Source: Nonomuraea roseoviolacea subsp. carminata
GTDB taxonomy: Bacteria; Actinomycetota; Actinomycetes; Streptosporangiales; Streptosporangiaceae
DNA: 64,000 nucleotides
Reading direction: 5' to 3'
Assembly (NCBI RefSeq): GCF_024172185.1
Contig: NZ_JAMZEC010000001.1
Location: 7,477,001 to 7,541,000, forward strand
This document shows positions 1 to 8,605 of this stretch, piece after piece. Under the pieces are notes generated by a model. That model was not told where the DNA came from. It made no database searches and saw nothing but the letters and a program-made list of their open reading frames with translations. Within the stretch, counting starts at the first letter, position 1; the number at the start of each line of letters is the position of its first letter. A program made the translations under genes and the position numbers.

Positions 1-406
1 CGATCGGGTCCTTGGCCGGCACGTCGGGCGCCTTGCCCGGCCACCAGGCCACCACCGGGGTGTCCGGCAGCAGCAGCGGGCTCACCACCGAGTCGGCGTG
101 GTCGGTCAGCTCGCCGTACAGGCGCAGCACGACCACCTCACCCGGCGTGGACTCGCCGATGCGCAGCTCCGCGTCGAGCCGGGTCGGCTCGTCGGTCTCC
201 CGGTTGATCACCACGAGGATGCGCGACGGGTGCTCGCGGGCCGCCTCGGTGGCCGCCCGCAGCGCGTCGTACTGGTCGCGCTCCTCGGCGATCACGACGA
301 GCGTCAGCACCATGCCGATGGCCGGCGCGCCCATCTGGTGGCGCAGCAGGGTGAGCTGGCCGGCGATCTTCCCCGCGGTCGTGTCGCTCAGCATGAAGGT
401 CGTCAT
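1..406 (-). CDS. opcA: Glucose-6-phosphate dehydrogenase assembly protein OpcA (partial, C-terminus outside window)
   Basis: The visible 135 residues begin MTTFMLSDTTAGKIAGQL and continue with the OpcA-like segment RILVVINRETDEPTRLDAEL and a later VVAWWPG. OpcA is needed for full activity of glucose-6-phosphate dehydrogenase in actinobacteria and cyanobacteria and acts in the cytoplasm. The ATG at 404-406 shares its A with the last base of the zwf stop codon (TGATG), so the two are translationally coupled. The gene is cut by the left edge of the window. In relatives a 6-phosphogluconolactonase gene follows, which would lie outside. The family assignment rests on both sequence and position behind zwf. 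Confidence 0.9.
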   Translation of the reverse strand, partial: MTTFMLSDTTAGKIAGQLTLLRHQMGAPAIGMVLTLVVIAEERDQYDALRAATEAAREHPSRILVVINRETDEPTRLDAELRIGESTPGEVVVLRLYGELTDHADSVVSPLLLPDTPVVAWWPGKAPDVPAKDPI

Positions 407-2091
407 CAGAGTCTCCTCCACACGCGGCCGTCGCGCGCCATCATCGCGTCGGCCGACGGCGGCCCCCACGAACCGGACGGGTACGGCTCCGGCTGGCCCT
501 GCGTGGCCCAGAACTCCTCGATCGGGTCGAGGATCTTCCACGACAGCTCGACCTCGCGCTGGTGCGGGAAGAGCGGCGGGTCGCCGATCATCACGTCCAG
601 CAGCAGCCGCTCGTACGCCTCCGGCGACGACTCCATGAACGACTCGCCGTAGGCGAAGTCCATGGACACGTCGCGCACCTCCATGGCCGTGCCCGGCACC
701 TTCGAGCCGAACCGCACCGTGATGCCCTCGTCCGGCTGCACCCGGATGACCAGCGCGTTCTGGCCGAGGATCTCGGTGTCGTCCTTGGAGAACGGCAGGT
801 GCGGCGCCCGCTGGAACACCACGGCCACCTCCGTCACCCGCCGGCCGAGCCGCTTGCCGGTGCGCAGGTAGAACGGCACCCCGGCCCAGCGCCGGTTGGC
901 GATCTCCAGCTTGACGGCCGCGTACGTCTCGGTCACGGAGTCCGGCGGGATGCCGTCCTCCTCCAGGTAGCCGACGACCTTCTGGCCACCCTGCCAGCCC
1001 GCGGCGTACTGGCCGCGCGCCGTGTTGGCCGCCAGGTCGCCCGGCAGCCGGACCGCCTTGAACACCTTCTCCTTCTCCCGCCGCAGCGACTGCGCCTCGA
1101 AGGAGGTGGGGTCCTCCATCGCGACCAGGGCCAGCAGCTGGAGCAGGTGGTTCTGGATCACGTCGCGGGCCGCGCCGATGCCGTCGTAGTAGCCGGCCCG
1201 GCCGCCGATGCCGATGTCCTCGGCCATCGTGATCTGCACGTGGTCGACGAAGCTGCGGTTCCAGATCGGCTCGTAGAGGTTGTTGGCGAACCTCAGGGCC
1301 ATGATGTTCTGGACCGTCTCCTTGCCCAGGTAGTGGTCGATCCGGAAGATCGAGCTCTCCGGGAAGGCCGAGGTGGTGATCTCGTTCAGCTCGTGGGCCG
1401 ACTGCAGGTCGTGCCCGAACGGCTTCTCGATGACCACGCGCCGCCACGAGCCGGGCGGCGCGTCGGCCAGTCCCGTCCGCTTGAGCTGCTCCACCACCAC
1501 AGGGAAGAACTTCGGCGGCACCGACAGGTAGAACGCGTAGTTGCCGCCCGTGCCGCGGGTCTCGTCGATCTCCTTGAGCGCCATGGCCAGCGCGTCGAAC
1601 GCCCCGTCGTCGGAGAACTCGCCGGGCACGAAGTGGATGCCCTCGCGGATCTGCTTCCAGACCTCCTCGCGGAACGGCGTCCGCGCGTGCTCCTTGACGG
1701 CGTCGTGCGTCAGCTGGGCGAAGTCCTGGTTCTTCCAGTCGCGCCGGGCGAAGCCGACCAGGGAGAAGCCGGGCGGCAGCAGCCCCCGGTTGCCCAGGTC
1801 GTAGATCGCCGGCAGCAGCTTGCGCTTGGCCAGGTCTCCCGTGACGCCGAACAGCACCATGACGCACGGCCCCGCCACCCGCGGCAGCCGCTTGTCGCGC
1901 GGGTCGCGCAGCGGGTTGGCCGCGGCCGCCTCGATCGTGGTCGAGGTGCCGGCGACCGAGGTGGCCGCCGACGCCGCGGCGGACGCCCCGGCCGGCCCGT
2001 TGCCCTTGCCCGGCGTGGCCGCGTCGACCGCGCTCTGGACCGTGCTGTCCACAGCCTGCGCCCCCTCCGCGGGCGCCTGCGGGTCTGTCAT
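406..2091 (-). CDS. zwf: Glucose-6-phosphate 1-dehydrogenase
   Basis: Oxidises glucose 6-phosphate to 6-phosphogluconolactone with NADP+, the first step of the oxidative pentose phosphate pathway. The NADP-binding motif GVTGDLA lies at residues 82-88, EKPFG near 222 and the active-site motif IDHYLGKE at 251-258. At 561 residues it is about 50 longer than usual because of an Ala/Ser/Thr-rich N-terminal extension of about 65 residues. A strong AGGAGG lies 6 bases before the ATG at 2091, so the extension appears to be translated. It is third in the tkt-tal-zwf-opcA operon, about 100 bases after tal. What the extension does cannot be told from sequence. Confidence 0.96.
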   Translation of the reverse strand: MTDPQAPAEGAQAVDSTVQSAVDAATPGKGNGPAGASAAASAATSVAGTSTTIEAAAANPLRDPRDKRLPRVAGPCVMVLFGVTGDLAKRKLLPAIYDLGNRGLLPPGFSLVGFARRDWKNQDFAQLTHDAVKEHARTPFREEVWKQIREGIHFVPGEFSDDGAFDALAMALKEIDETRGTGGNYAFYLSVPPKFFPVVVEQLKRTGLADAPPGSWRRVVIEKPFGHDLQSAHELNEITTSAFPESSIFRIDHYLGKETVQNIMALRFANNLYEPIWNRSFVDHVQITMAEDIGIGGRAGYYDGIGAARDVIQNHLLQLLALVAMEDPTSFEAQSLRREKEKVFKAVRLPGDLAANTARGQYAAGWQGGQKVVGYLEEDGIPPDSVTETYAAVKLEIANRRWAGVPFYLRTGKRLGRRVTEVAVVFQRAPHLPFSKDDTEILGQNALVIRVQPDEGITVRFGSKVPGTAMEVRDVSMDFAYGESFMESSPEAYERLLLDVMIGDPPLFPHQREVELSWKILDPIEEFWATQGQPEPYPSGSWGPPSADAMMARDGRVWRRL

Positions 2092-2190
2092 CTCAAGCCT
2101 CCTGTGCTACGGCGAGCGGTGCGCCGCCGGAGGAGGCGGCGCACGCCACCCCCTCCGCATGGTCACTGACGTCCCTCGAAGGAGCGGACA

Positions 2191-3282
2191 TCAGGGGACC
2201 AGGTTCTTGCGGACGCTCTCGAGCAGCTCGTCCCACGAGGCCTCGAACTTGTCGACGCCCTCGTCCTCGAGCACTCGGACGACGTCGTCGTAGTCGACCC
2301 CGGCCTCCTTGAGCGCGGCCATGGTGTTCCACGCCTGCTCGTAGTACGGCCGGACCGTGTCGCCGGTGACCCGGGCGTGGTCGGCGACCGCGTCGAGCGT
2401 CTTCTCCGGCATCGTGTTGACCGTGCCGGGAGCGACGAGCTGGTCGACGTACATGGTGTCGGAGTACTCGGGGTTCTTCACGCCGGTCGAGGCCCACAGC
2501 GGGCGCTGCGGGCGGGCGCCGGCGGCGCGCAGCCGCTGCCACCGCTCGGAGGCCATGACCTCCTCGAACGCCGCGTACGCCAGGCGCGCGTTGGCGATGC
2601 CCGCCTGGCCCTTGAGCTCCGCCTTGCCGAGCTGGTCGAGCCGCTTGTCGATCTCGGTGTCGACCCGGCTGACGAAGAACGAGGCCACCGACTCGATCGT
2701 GGCCAGGTTGAGGCCCTTGGCCTGGGCCGCCTCCAGACCCGCCAGCCAGGCGTCCATGACCGCGCGGTAGCGCTCCAGCGAGAAGATCAGCGTGACGTTG
2801 ACGCTGATGCCCTCGCCGATGGCCTGCGTGATCGCGGGCAGGCCCTCGACGGTCGCCGGGATCTTGATGAACAGGTTGGGCCGGTCCACGAGCCACCACA
2901 GCGCGCGGGCCTCGGCCACCGTCTTGTCCGTGTCACGCGCCAGGCGCGGGTCCACCTCCAGCGACACGCGGCCGTCCACGCCGTTGGTGGCGTCGTAGAC
3001 AGGGCGCAGCACGTCGGCCGCCCAGCGGATGTCGTAGGTGGTGATGGCGCGCACCGCCTCGCCCACCTCGACGCCGCGCACGGCAAGGTCGTGCATCTGC
3101 TGGTCGTAGGCGTCGCCCTTGCTGAGCGCGCTGGCGAAGATGGTGGGGTTGGAGGTGACGCCCACCACGTTCTTCTCGCGGATCAGCTGCTCCAGGTTGC
3201 CCGTGCGCAGCCGCTCGCGGCTGATGTCGTCCAGCCAGACGGACACGCCCTGGCCGGACAGCTTGTTGAGGATCTCGCTCAT
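2191..3282 (-). CDS. tal: Transaldolase
   Basis: Transfers a dihydroxyacetone unit between sedoheptulose 7-phosphate and glyceraldehyde 3-phosphate in the non-oxidative pentose phosphate pathway. The 363-residue protein shows GVTSNPTIF at residues 41-49 and the Schiff-base lysine in NLFIKIPAT (K140), both diagnostic of the longer actinobacterial/cyanobacterial transaldolase type. Its ATG lies 2 bases after the tkt stop codon and only a weak GGGA precedes it, so translation is probably coupled to tkt. The gap of about 100 bases to zwf shows no clear hairpin. Confidence 0.96.
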   Translation of the reverse strand: MSEILNKLSGQGVSVWLDDISRERLRTGNLEQLIREKNVVGVTSNPTIFASALSKGDAYDQQMHDLAVRGVEVGEAVRAITTYDIRWAADVLRPVYDATNGVDGRVSLEVDPRLARDTDKTVAEARALWWLVDRPNLFIKIPATVEGLPAITQAIGEGISVNVTLIFSLERYRAVMDAWLAGLEAAQAKGLNLATIESVASFFVSRVDTEIDKRLDQLGKAELKGQAGIANARLAYAAFEEVMASERWQRLRAAGARPQRPLWASTGVKNPEYSDTMYVDQLVAPGTVNTMPEKTLDAVADHARVTGDTVRPYYEQAWNTMAALKEAGVDYDDVVRVLEDEGVDKFEASWDELLESVRKNLVP

Positions 3283-3284
3283 CG

Positions 3285-5393
3285 TCAGTTTCCCGTCGTC
3301 TCACCCTTGTCCTGGCCCAGCTTGGCCAGGCTGGCCTTGGCCGCCGCCGCGACTCTCTCGGCCGTCAGCCCGAACTGCTCGTACAGCGTCTTGTACGGCG
3401 CGGAGGCGCCGAAGTGTTCGAGGCTCACCACTTCCCCGTGCTCGCCGACGAACTCCCGCCAGCCCAGCGCGACTCCCGCCTCGACGGCGACGCGGGCCTT
3501 GACCGACGGAGGCAGCACGCTCTGCCTGTACGCCGAGTCCTGCCCGTGGAACCACTCGACACACGGCATCGACACCACCCGCGTCGGGATGCCCTGCGCC
3601 TCCAGCAGCTCACGGCCGTTGACGGCCAGCTCGACCTCGCTGCCGGTGGCGATGAGGATCACCCGCGGCTGGGCGTCGGACGCCTCGTGCAGGATGTAGC
3701 CGCCGCGGGCGACGCCCTCGGCGCTGGTGCCCTCGTAGACCGGCAGGTTCTGGCGGGTCAGCGCCAGCGCGGCCGGCCGGTCGGTGTGCTCCAGGACCGT
3801 CTTCCAGGCGTAGGCGGTCTCGTTGGCGTCGGCCGGGCGGACCACGTCGAGGCCGGGGATCGCGCGCAGCGCCCACAGGTGCTCGATCGGCTGGTGCGTC
3901 GGGCCGTCCTCGCCGAGGCCGATCGAGTCGTGCGTCCACACGTACGTGACCGGCAGCTTCATCAGCGCGGCCAGGCGCACGGAGGGGCGCATGTAGTCGG
4001 AGAAGACGAGGAACGTGCCGCCGTAGGGACGGGTGCCGCCGTGCAGGGCGATGCCGTTGAGGATCGCGCCCATGCCGTGCTCGCGGATGCCGAAGTGCAG
4101 CGTGCGGCCGTAGCGGTTACCCGGGAACTCCTTGGTCTGGTACTCCTCCGGGATGAACGACGGCTCGCCCTTCATCGTGGTGTTGTTGGACTCGGCCAGG
4201 TCGGCCGAGCCGCCCCACAGCTCCGGCAGGATCGGCGCCAGGGAGCTGAGCACCTCGCCGGAGGCCTTGCGGGTGGCCATCGAGGCGCCCTTCTCGAACT
4301 GCGGCAGCGCCTGGGTCCAGCCGTCGGGCAGCCGGTGGGCGGAGATGCGGTCGAGCTCGGCGGCGCGCTCCGGGTTGGCCTCGCGCCAGGCGTCGTAGGA
4401 CTTCTGCCACTCGGCGCGCGCCTCGTGGTTGCGGCGGGCCACCCCGCGGGCGTGCTGCAGCACCTCGGCCGGGACGTCGAAGCTCTTGTCGGGGTTCATG
4501 CCGAGCACGCGCTTGGTGGCGGCGACCTCCTCGGCGCCGAGCGCGGAGCCGTGGATCTTGCCGGTGTTCTGCTTGTTGGGCGCGGGCCAGCCGATGATCG
4601 TGCGCAGCCGGATGAACGTCGGCCGGTCGGTCTCGGCCCGCGACTCCTCCAGCGCGGCGTGCAGCGCCTGCACGTCCTCGACGTAGTCGCCGGTCTCGGT
4701 CCAGTCGACGCTCAGCGTCTGCCAGCCGTACGCCTCGTAGCGCTTGAGGACGTCCTCGGACTTGGCGATGAGGGTGTCGTCCTCGATCGAGATGTGGTTG
4801 TCGTCGTAGACGACCGTCAGGTTGCCCAGCTTCTGGTGGCCGGCGAGGGCGCTCACCTCGTGGCTGATGCCCTCCTCGATGTCGCCGTCGCTGACGAAGC
4901 ACCAGATGTGGTGGTCGAACGGCGAGGCGCCCGGCGCCGTGTCGGGGTCGAACAGGCCGCGCTCGCGGCGGGCGGCCATGGCCATGCCCACGGCGTTGCC
5001 CAGGCCTTGGCCCAGCGGGCCCGTCGTGGTCTCCACGCCGGCCGTGTGGCCGTGCTCCGGGTGGCCGGGGGTACGGCTGTCCCACTGGCGCAGCCGCTCC
5101 AGGTCCTCCAGCGTGAGGCCGTAACCCGACAGATAGAGCTGGATGTACAGGGTCAGGCTCGAATGCCCGCACGACAGCACGAAACGGTCACGACCGATCC
5201 AGGTCGGGTCCGTCGGGTCGTGGCGCATCGTACGCTGGAAAAGCAGGTATGCGGCGGGTGCCAGGCTCATGGCGGTGCCGGGGTGGCCCGAGCCCGCCTT
5301 CTCCACTGCGTCCATGGCCAGGGCTCGAACGACGTCGACCGCCTTCTTGTCGAGGTCGGTCCATTCGAGGGCTGGCACGAGTTCGGTGCTCAA
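3285..5393 (-). CDS. tkt: Transketolase
   Basis: Thiamine-diphosphate enzyme of the non-oxidative pentose phosphate pathway, 702 residues, the usual size. GHPGTAMSLAP near residue 38, the ThDP/metal-binding stretch VSDGDIEEGISHE and the pyrimidine-domain stretch FGIREHGMGAI are all present. The start is read as TTG at 5393, with GGAGA 8 bases upstream; no in-frame ATG lies close by. It heads the minus-strand operon tkt-tal-zwf-opcA and is divergent from ctaB across about 280 bases. Confidence 0.96.
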   Translation of the reverse strand: MSTELVPALEWTDLDKKAVDVVRALAMDAVEKAGSGHPGTAMSLAPAAYLLFQRTMRHDPTDPTWIGRDRFVLSCGHSSLTLYIQLYLSGYGLTLEDLERLRQWDSRTPGHPEHGHTAGVETTTGPLGQGLGNAVGMAMAARRERGLFDPDTAPGASPFDHHIWCFVSDGDIEEGISHEVSALAGHQKLGNLTVVYDDNHISIEDDTLIAKSEDVLKRYEAYGWQTLSVDWTETGDYVEDVQALHAALEESRAETDRPTFIRLRTIIGWPAPNKQNTGKIHGSALGAEEVAATKRVLGMNPDKSFDVPAEVLQHARGVARRNHEARAEWQKSYDAWREANPERAAELDRISAHRLPDGWTQALPQFEKGASMATRKASGEVLSSLAPILPELWGGSADLAESNNTTMKGEPSFIPEEYQTKEFPGNRYGRTLHFGIREHGMGAILNGIALHGGTRPYGGTFLVFSDYMRPSVRLAALMKLPVTYVWTHDSIGLGEDGPTHQPIEHLWALRAIPGLDVVRPADANETAYAWKTVLEHTDRPAALALTRQNLPVYEGTSAEGVARGGYILHEASDAQPRVILIATGSEVELAVNGRELLEAQGIPTRVVSMPCVEWFHGQDSAYRQSVLPPSVKARVAVEAGVALGWREFVGEHGEVVSLEHFGASAPYKTLYEQFGLTAERVAAAAKASLAKLGQDKGETTGN

Positions 5394-5675
5394 GTGCTCG
5401 ATCTCCGGAATCTAGTTGTCATTGGATGGTGCCGGTTTGGCATATCCCGCCCACACCGGACCCTAACCGAGTGGCGACGCCGAACGTTCCCCACTCCCTC
5501 CACGCGTGTTCCCTGTGTGGTGACGCCCGGCCCCGAGCCCCCCATTGGCCGGACCGGCCGACCCTGCGACTACAGTTTGGTTGTTGTCCGCAGGGCCGCC
5601 ACGGCGCCCCGTCCACGGATCCGCTCTAATCAGAGGTTACGCGTTGACTCCGCACGTGCTGGAAGCGCCTTGACG
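5394..5675. promoter_or_regulatory. Divergent tkt/ctaB intergenic region
   Basis: These 282 bases separate the divergent tkt and ctaB genes and must hold both promoters. Weak -10-like hexamers can be seen: TACAGT at 5571-5576 on the plus strand and TAGATT at 5409-5414 read on the minus strand. Neither has a convincing -35 partner at 16-18 bases, so neither is proposed as a defined promoter. CTCT-AATC-AGAG near 5625 is too short to interpret. Confidence 0.4.
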
Positions 5676-6626
5676 GTGCTGACGAACAGGCAGGCGACGG
5701 CCCCCGCTCCGGCGGAGGATGCGCCGCGCCCGAGCGGCCGCTCGATCGGCATGGTCGTCAAGGCCTACATCGCCCTGACCAAGCCGCGGATCATCGAGCT
5801 GCTGCTCATCACCACGCTGCCGGTGATGTTCCTGGCCGCCGGAGGGCTGCCGCCGCTGTGGACGTCCGTCGCGGTCATGGTGTTCGGCACGCTGTCGGCG
5901 GGCAGCGCCAACGCCCTCAACTGCTACGTCGACCGCGACATCGACCAGAAGATGCGCCGCACCCGGCGCCGCCCCCTGGCGCGGCACCAGGTCTCCCCGC
6001 GCGGGGCGCTGATCTTCGGCATCGTCCTCGGCGTGCTGTCCCTGCTCGGGCTGTGGGTGACGACCAACTGGCTCGCCGCCATGCTGTCCACCGGGGCGAT
6101 CCTGTTCTACGTCCTCGTCTACTCGATGATCCTCAAGCGGCGCACCGCCCAGAACATCGTGTGGGGCGGCATCGCCGGCTGCATGCCCGTGATGATCGGC
6201 TGGGCCGGGATCACCGACCGGCTCGACTGGGCGCCGCTGGTGCTGTTCGGCGTGGTGTTCTTCTGGACGCCGCCGCACACCTGGACGCTGGCCATGCGCT
6301 ACAAGGAGGACTACGCGGCGGCGAAGGTGCCGATGCTGCCCGTCGTGGCCACCGAGCGCCGGGTGATCCTGGAGTCGATCGCCTACACCTGGGCGACCGT
6401 GCTGTGCTCGCTGGCCCTGTGGCCGGTGGCCGGGACCACGCTGTTCTACCCGATCGTGGCCGCGGTGCTGGGTGCCATGTGCCTGTGGGAGGTGCACCGC
6501 CTGCTGGCCAGGCTCAACGCCGGCAAAACCGGGGTCGCGCTGCGCCCGATGCGCTTCTTCCACTGGTCCAACGCCTACCTGGCGCTGCTGTTCCTCGCCG
6601 TCGCCATCGACCCGCTGCTGTCCTGA
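5676..6626 (+). CDS. ctaB: Protoheme IX farnesyltransferase (heme O synthase)
   Basis: Polytopic membrane prenyltransferase that adds a farnesyl chain to heme B to give heme O for cytochrome oxidase. The first prenyl-diphosphate/Mg2+ motif NCYVDRDID is followed by the conserved R-rich RRTRRRPL, and the second motif is around YKEDYAAAKVPMLPVV. About eight to nine hydrophobic segments are visible. The reading frame is open far upstream. GTG at 5676, with GGAAG about 10 bases before it, is preferred over TTG at 5670, which gives 316 residues. It is divergent from tkt as in other actinobacteria, and heme A synthase lies 2 kb downstream. Confidence 0.93.
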   Translation: MLTNRQATAPAPAEDAPRPSGRSIGMVVKAYIALTKPRIIELLLITTLPVMFLAAGGLPPLWTSVAVMVFGTLSAGSANALNCYVDRDIDQKMRRTRRRPLARHQVSPRGALIFGIVLGVLSLLGLWVTTNWLAAMLSTGAILFYVLVYSMILKRRTAQNIVWGGIAGCMPVMIGWAGITDRLDWAPLVLFGVVFFWTPPHTWTLAMRYKEDYAAAKVPMLPVVATERRVILESIAYTWATVLCSLALWPVAGTTLFYPIVAAVLGAMCLWEVHRLLARLNAGKTGVALRPMRFFHWSNAYLALLFLAVAIDPLLS

Positions 6627-6692
6627 CCGTGCCGGGTCCCGGGGCGGCCTCCCGCGCGGGACACCTGCACCGTGATCCGTTAAAGTCACCGT

Positions 6693-7844
6693 ATGACGTC
6701 CCGTGATCCACGCTGGGTGTTGAAGGACCGCCCGTCGTTCGCGTTGATCACCGGGCTGGTCCTCACCGGCATCTGCGCGCTCGTCTCCCTCTCCTTCGAC
6801 GTGATCAACGGCGCGCCCGTGCAGTTCGTCATCGCGCTCGTGCTGGCCCTGGCGCCCGTGCCGCTGCTGCTGGCCGCGGTGCTCGCGCTCGACCGGATGG
6901 AGCCCGAGCCGCGCAGCAACCTGATCTTCGCCTTCGCCTGGGGCGCGGGCGTCGCCGTGCTGGTCGCCGGTCTGGTCAACTCGCTCAACCTGCACTACGT
7001 CACCGACACGGCGAACGTGTCGGCGGCCAGCGCCCGCAACCTGGTCGCCACCTTCGGCGCGCCCGTGGTCGAGGAGACCATGAAGGGCCTGGTGCTGCTC
7101 GGGCTGCTGCGCTTTCGCCGGGCCGAGCTCGACGGGCCCACCGACGGCGTCATCTACGCGAGCATGGTGGGCCTCGGCTTCGCGATGAGCGAGAACGTCA
7201 GCTACTACGTCCAGGCGCTCAACTCCGAGGCCGGCGGCGTGGGCCTGGCCGTCACCGTGGTGCTGCGCGGCATCCTGTCGCCGTTCGCGCATCCGCTGTT
7301 CACCTCGATGATCGGGGTGGCGGTGGCCTACGCGGCCCAGCGCCAGGGGCCCGAGCGGGTCTTCTCCATCATGGCCGGCTGGGCGGGCGCGATGGTGCTG
7401 CACGGCCTGTGGAACGGCATGGTCTCCTACGGCGGCTTCCGCGGCCTGCTGATCGCCTACGCCACGCTGCTGGTGGTGCTGGCCGTGCTGATCGGGGTGG
7501 TCTTCCGCGACCGGCGGCGCATCGTCGCGCTCCTGCAGCGCTACCTGCCGCCGTACGAGCCGACGCGGCTGGTCGACGCCGGCGACATCCACATGCTGTC
7601 CGCGCTGCCCCGGCGCCGCAAGGCCCGGCAGTGGGCCCGCGCCCACGGCGGCAAGCGCGGGCTGCGGGCCATGCGCGACTACCAGCTCGCCGCCACCGAG
7701 CTGGGCCTGCTGCACGAGCGGGCCGCGCGCCGCGTGGTGGACGAGGACGCCTTCCACGAGGAGCAGCGGGCGCTGCTGGAGATCATGAGCATGTCCCGGG
7801 CGCAGTTCCCGGCGGTCAGCGGGAGCGGGCCAGGATCGTGGTGA
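6693..7844 (+). CDS. PrsW-family intramembrane metalloprotease
   Basis: 383-residue multi-pass membrane protein with the PrsW/RskP signature: the EE pair in VVEETMKG (E127-E128), a further glutamate in AMSENVSYY (E167), and histidines H200 (SPFAH) and H237 (VLHGLWN), the presumed metal ligands. PrsW-type proteases cut membrane proteins such as anti-sigma factors; the substrate here is unknown and no anti-sigma gene is adjacent. A basic cytoplasmic tail of about 110 residues follows the last membrane segment. The ATG at 6693 has no clear Shine-Dalgarno, and the stretch GTTAAAGTCACCGT just before it may be a promoter end. The 3' end overlaps the convergent DUF218 gene by 29 bases. Confidence 0.88.
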   Translation: MTSRDPRWVLKDRPSFALITGLVLTGICALVSLSFDVINGAPVQFVIALVLALAPVPLLLAAVLALDRMEPEPRSNLIFAFAWGAGVAVLVAGLVNSLNLHYVTDTANVSAASARNLVATFGAPVVEETMKGLVLLGLLRFRRAELDGPTDGVIYASMVGLGFAMSENVSYYVQALNSEAGGVGLAVTVVLRGILSPFAHPLFTSMIGVAVAYAAQRQGPERVFSIMAGWAGAMVLHGLWNGMVSYGGFRGLLIAYATLLVVLAVLIGVVFRDRRRIVALLQRYLPPYEPTRLVDAGDIHMLSALPRRRKARQWARAHGGKRGLRAMRDYQLAATELGLLHERAARRVVDEDAFHEEQRALLEIMSMSRAQFPAVSGSGPGSW

Positions 7845-8544
7845 GCGAGGTCTCGCGCGGGCCGGGGAAGACCGGGTCGGAGTGCAGCAGCAGGGCGTCG
7901 GCCAGGCCCTTGGCGGTCGCGGCGAGCTCCCGGGTGGCGTAGACGTAGGTGGTGGCGGCCCACCGCCGGGTCGAGTCGTCGCCCACGCCGAAGGTCTCCA
8001 GACCGGCCGCCCGGCACAGCGTCACCGCCCGGGGCAGGTGGAAGGCCTGGGTCACCACGGTCACCCGGCGGGCGCCGAACACCTGGCGGGCCCGTACGCA
8101 GGAGTCCCAGGTGTCGAAGCCGGCGTAGCCCAGGACCATGACCTCCCGGGGCACGCCCCGCGCGGCCAGGTAGTCGGCCATCGCCGACGGCTCGTCGTAC
8201 TCCCTGCGGCTGTTGTCGCCCGACAGCAGCACGGCCCTGACCTTGCCCGTCCGGTACAACGCGGCGGCGATGTCGAGCCGGTCGGCCAGCATGGGGGAGG
8301 GGCGGCCGCCGTACAGGCCGGCGCCGAGCACGAGCGCGGTCTCGGCGGCGGGCACCCGGGCCTCCCAGCCCGGGGCGCCGGCGACCGCGCGGTGGGGTGC
8401 GCTGCCGAGCCAGGCCCAGGTCATGGGGGCCAGGGCGAGCACGCTGAGCAGGACCGACCCCTGGTAGGCCCGGCGTAAGGCGGTCCGGGAGGGGCGGCGG
8501 GCCCGGAGCGCAGCCTTCCAGAAGGGGCGGACGAACTTCCGCAA
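7816..8544 (-). CDS. YdcF/SanA-family (DUF218) protein
   Basis: 242 residues with one N-terminal membrane segment (about residues 28-46) followed by a DUF218 domain: ALVLGAGLYGGRPSPMLADRL, the acidic/polar LSGDN and VTQAFHLPRAV. SanA/YdcF relatives affect envelope permeability or bind nucleotides, and no reaction is firmly known. The start is a TTG at 8544 with GAGG about 8 bases upstream. It lies 61 bases downstream of ctaA on the same strand and overlaps prsW tail to tail. Confidence 0.85.
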   Translation of the reverse strand: MRKFVRPFWKAALRARRPSRTALRRAYQGSVLLSVLALAPMTWAWLGSAPHRAVAGAPGWEARVPAAETALVLGAGLYGGRPSPMLADRLDIAAALYRTGKVRAVLLSGDNSRREYDEPSAMADYLAARGVPREVMVLGYAGFDTWDSCVRARQVFGARRVTVVTQAFHLPRAVTLCRAAGLETFGVGDDSTRRWAATTYVYATRELAATAKGLADALLLHSDPVFPGPRETSLTTILARSR

Positions 8545-8605
8545 ACCGCACCTCGCCTCGGTGGGGGAGTGGCCGACTTCTCACCCCAAAGCCTGGCATA
8601 ACCGC

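Noticed and set aside
5637..7757. A 706-codon open frame on the minus strand opposite ctaB and prsW
   Set aside because: Its translation is Gln/His/Arg/Gly-rich, without motifs, and is the usual antisense shadow in very GC-rich coding DNA. The plus-strand genes have clear family motifs. Similar long shadows opposite tkt, the ABC exporter, PL26 and POT genes were left out for the same reason.
7816..7844. Identical 29-base tail-to-tail overlaps here and at 49901-49929 as a regulatory device
   Set aside because: Both overlaps are real and happen to be the same length, but the sequences are unrelated and short convergent overlaps are common in compact GC-rich genomes.
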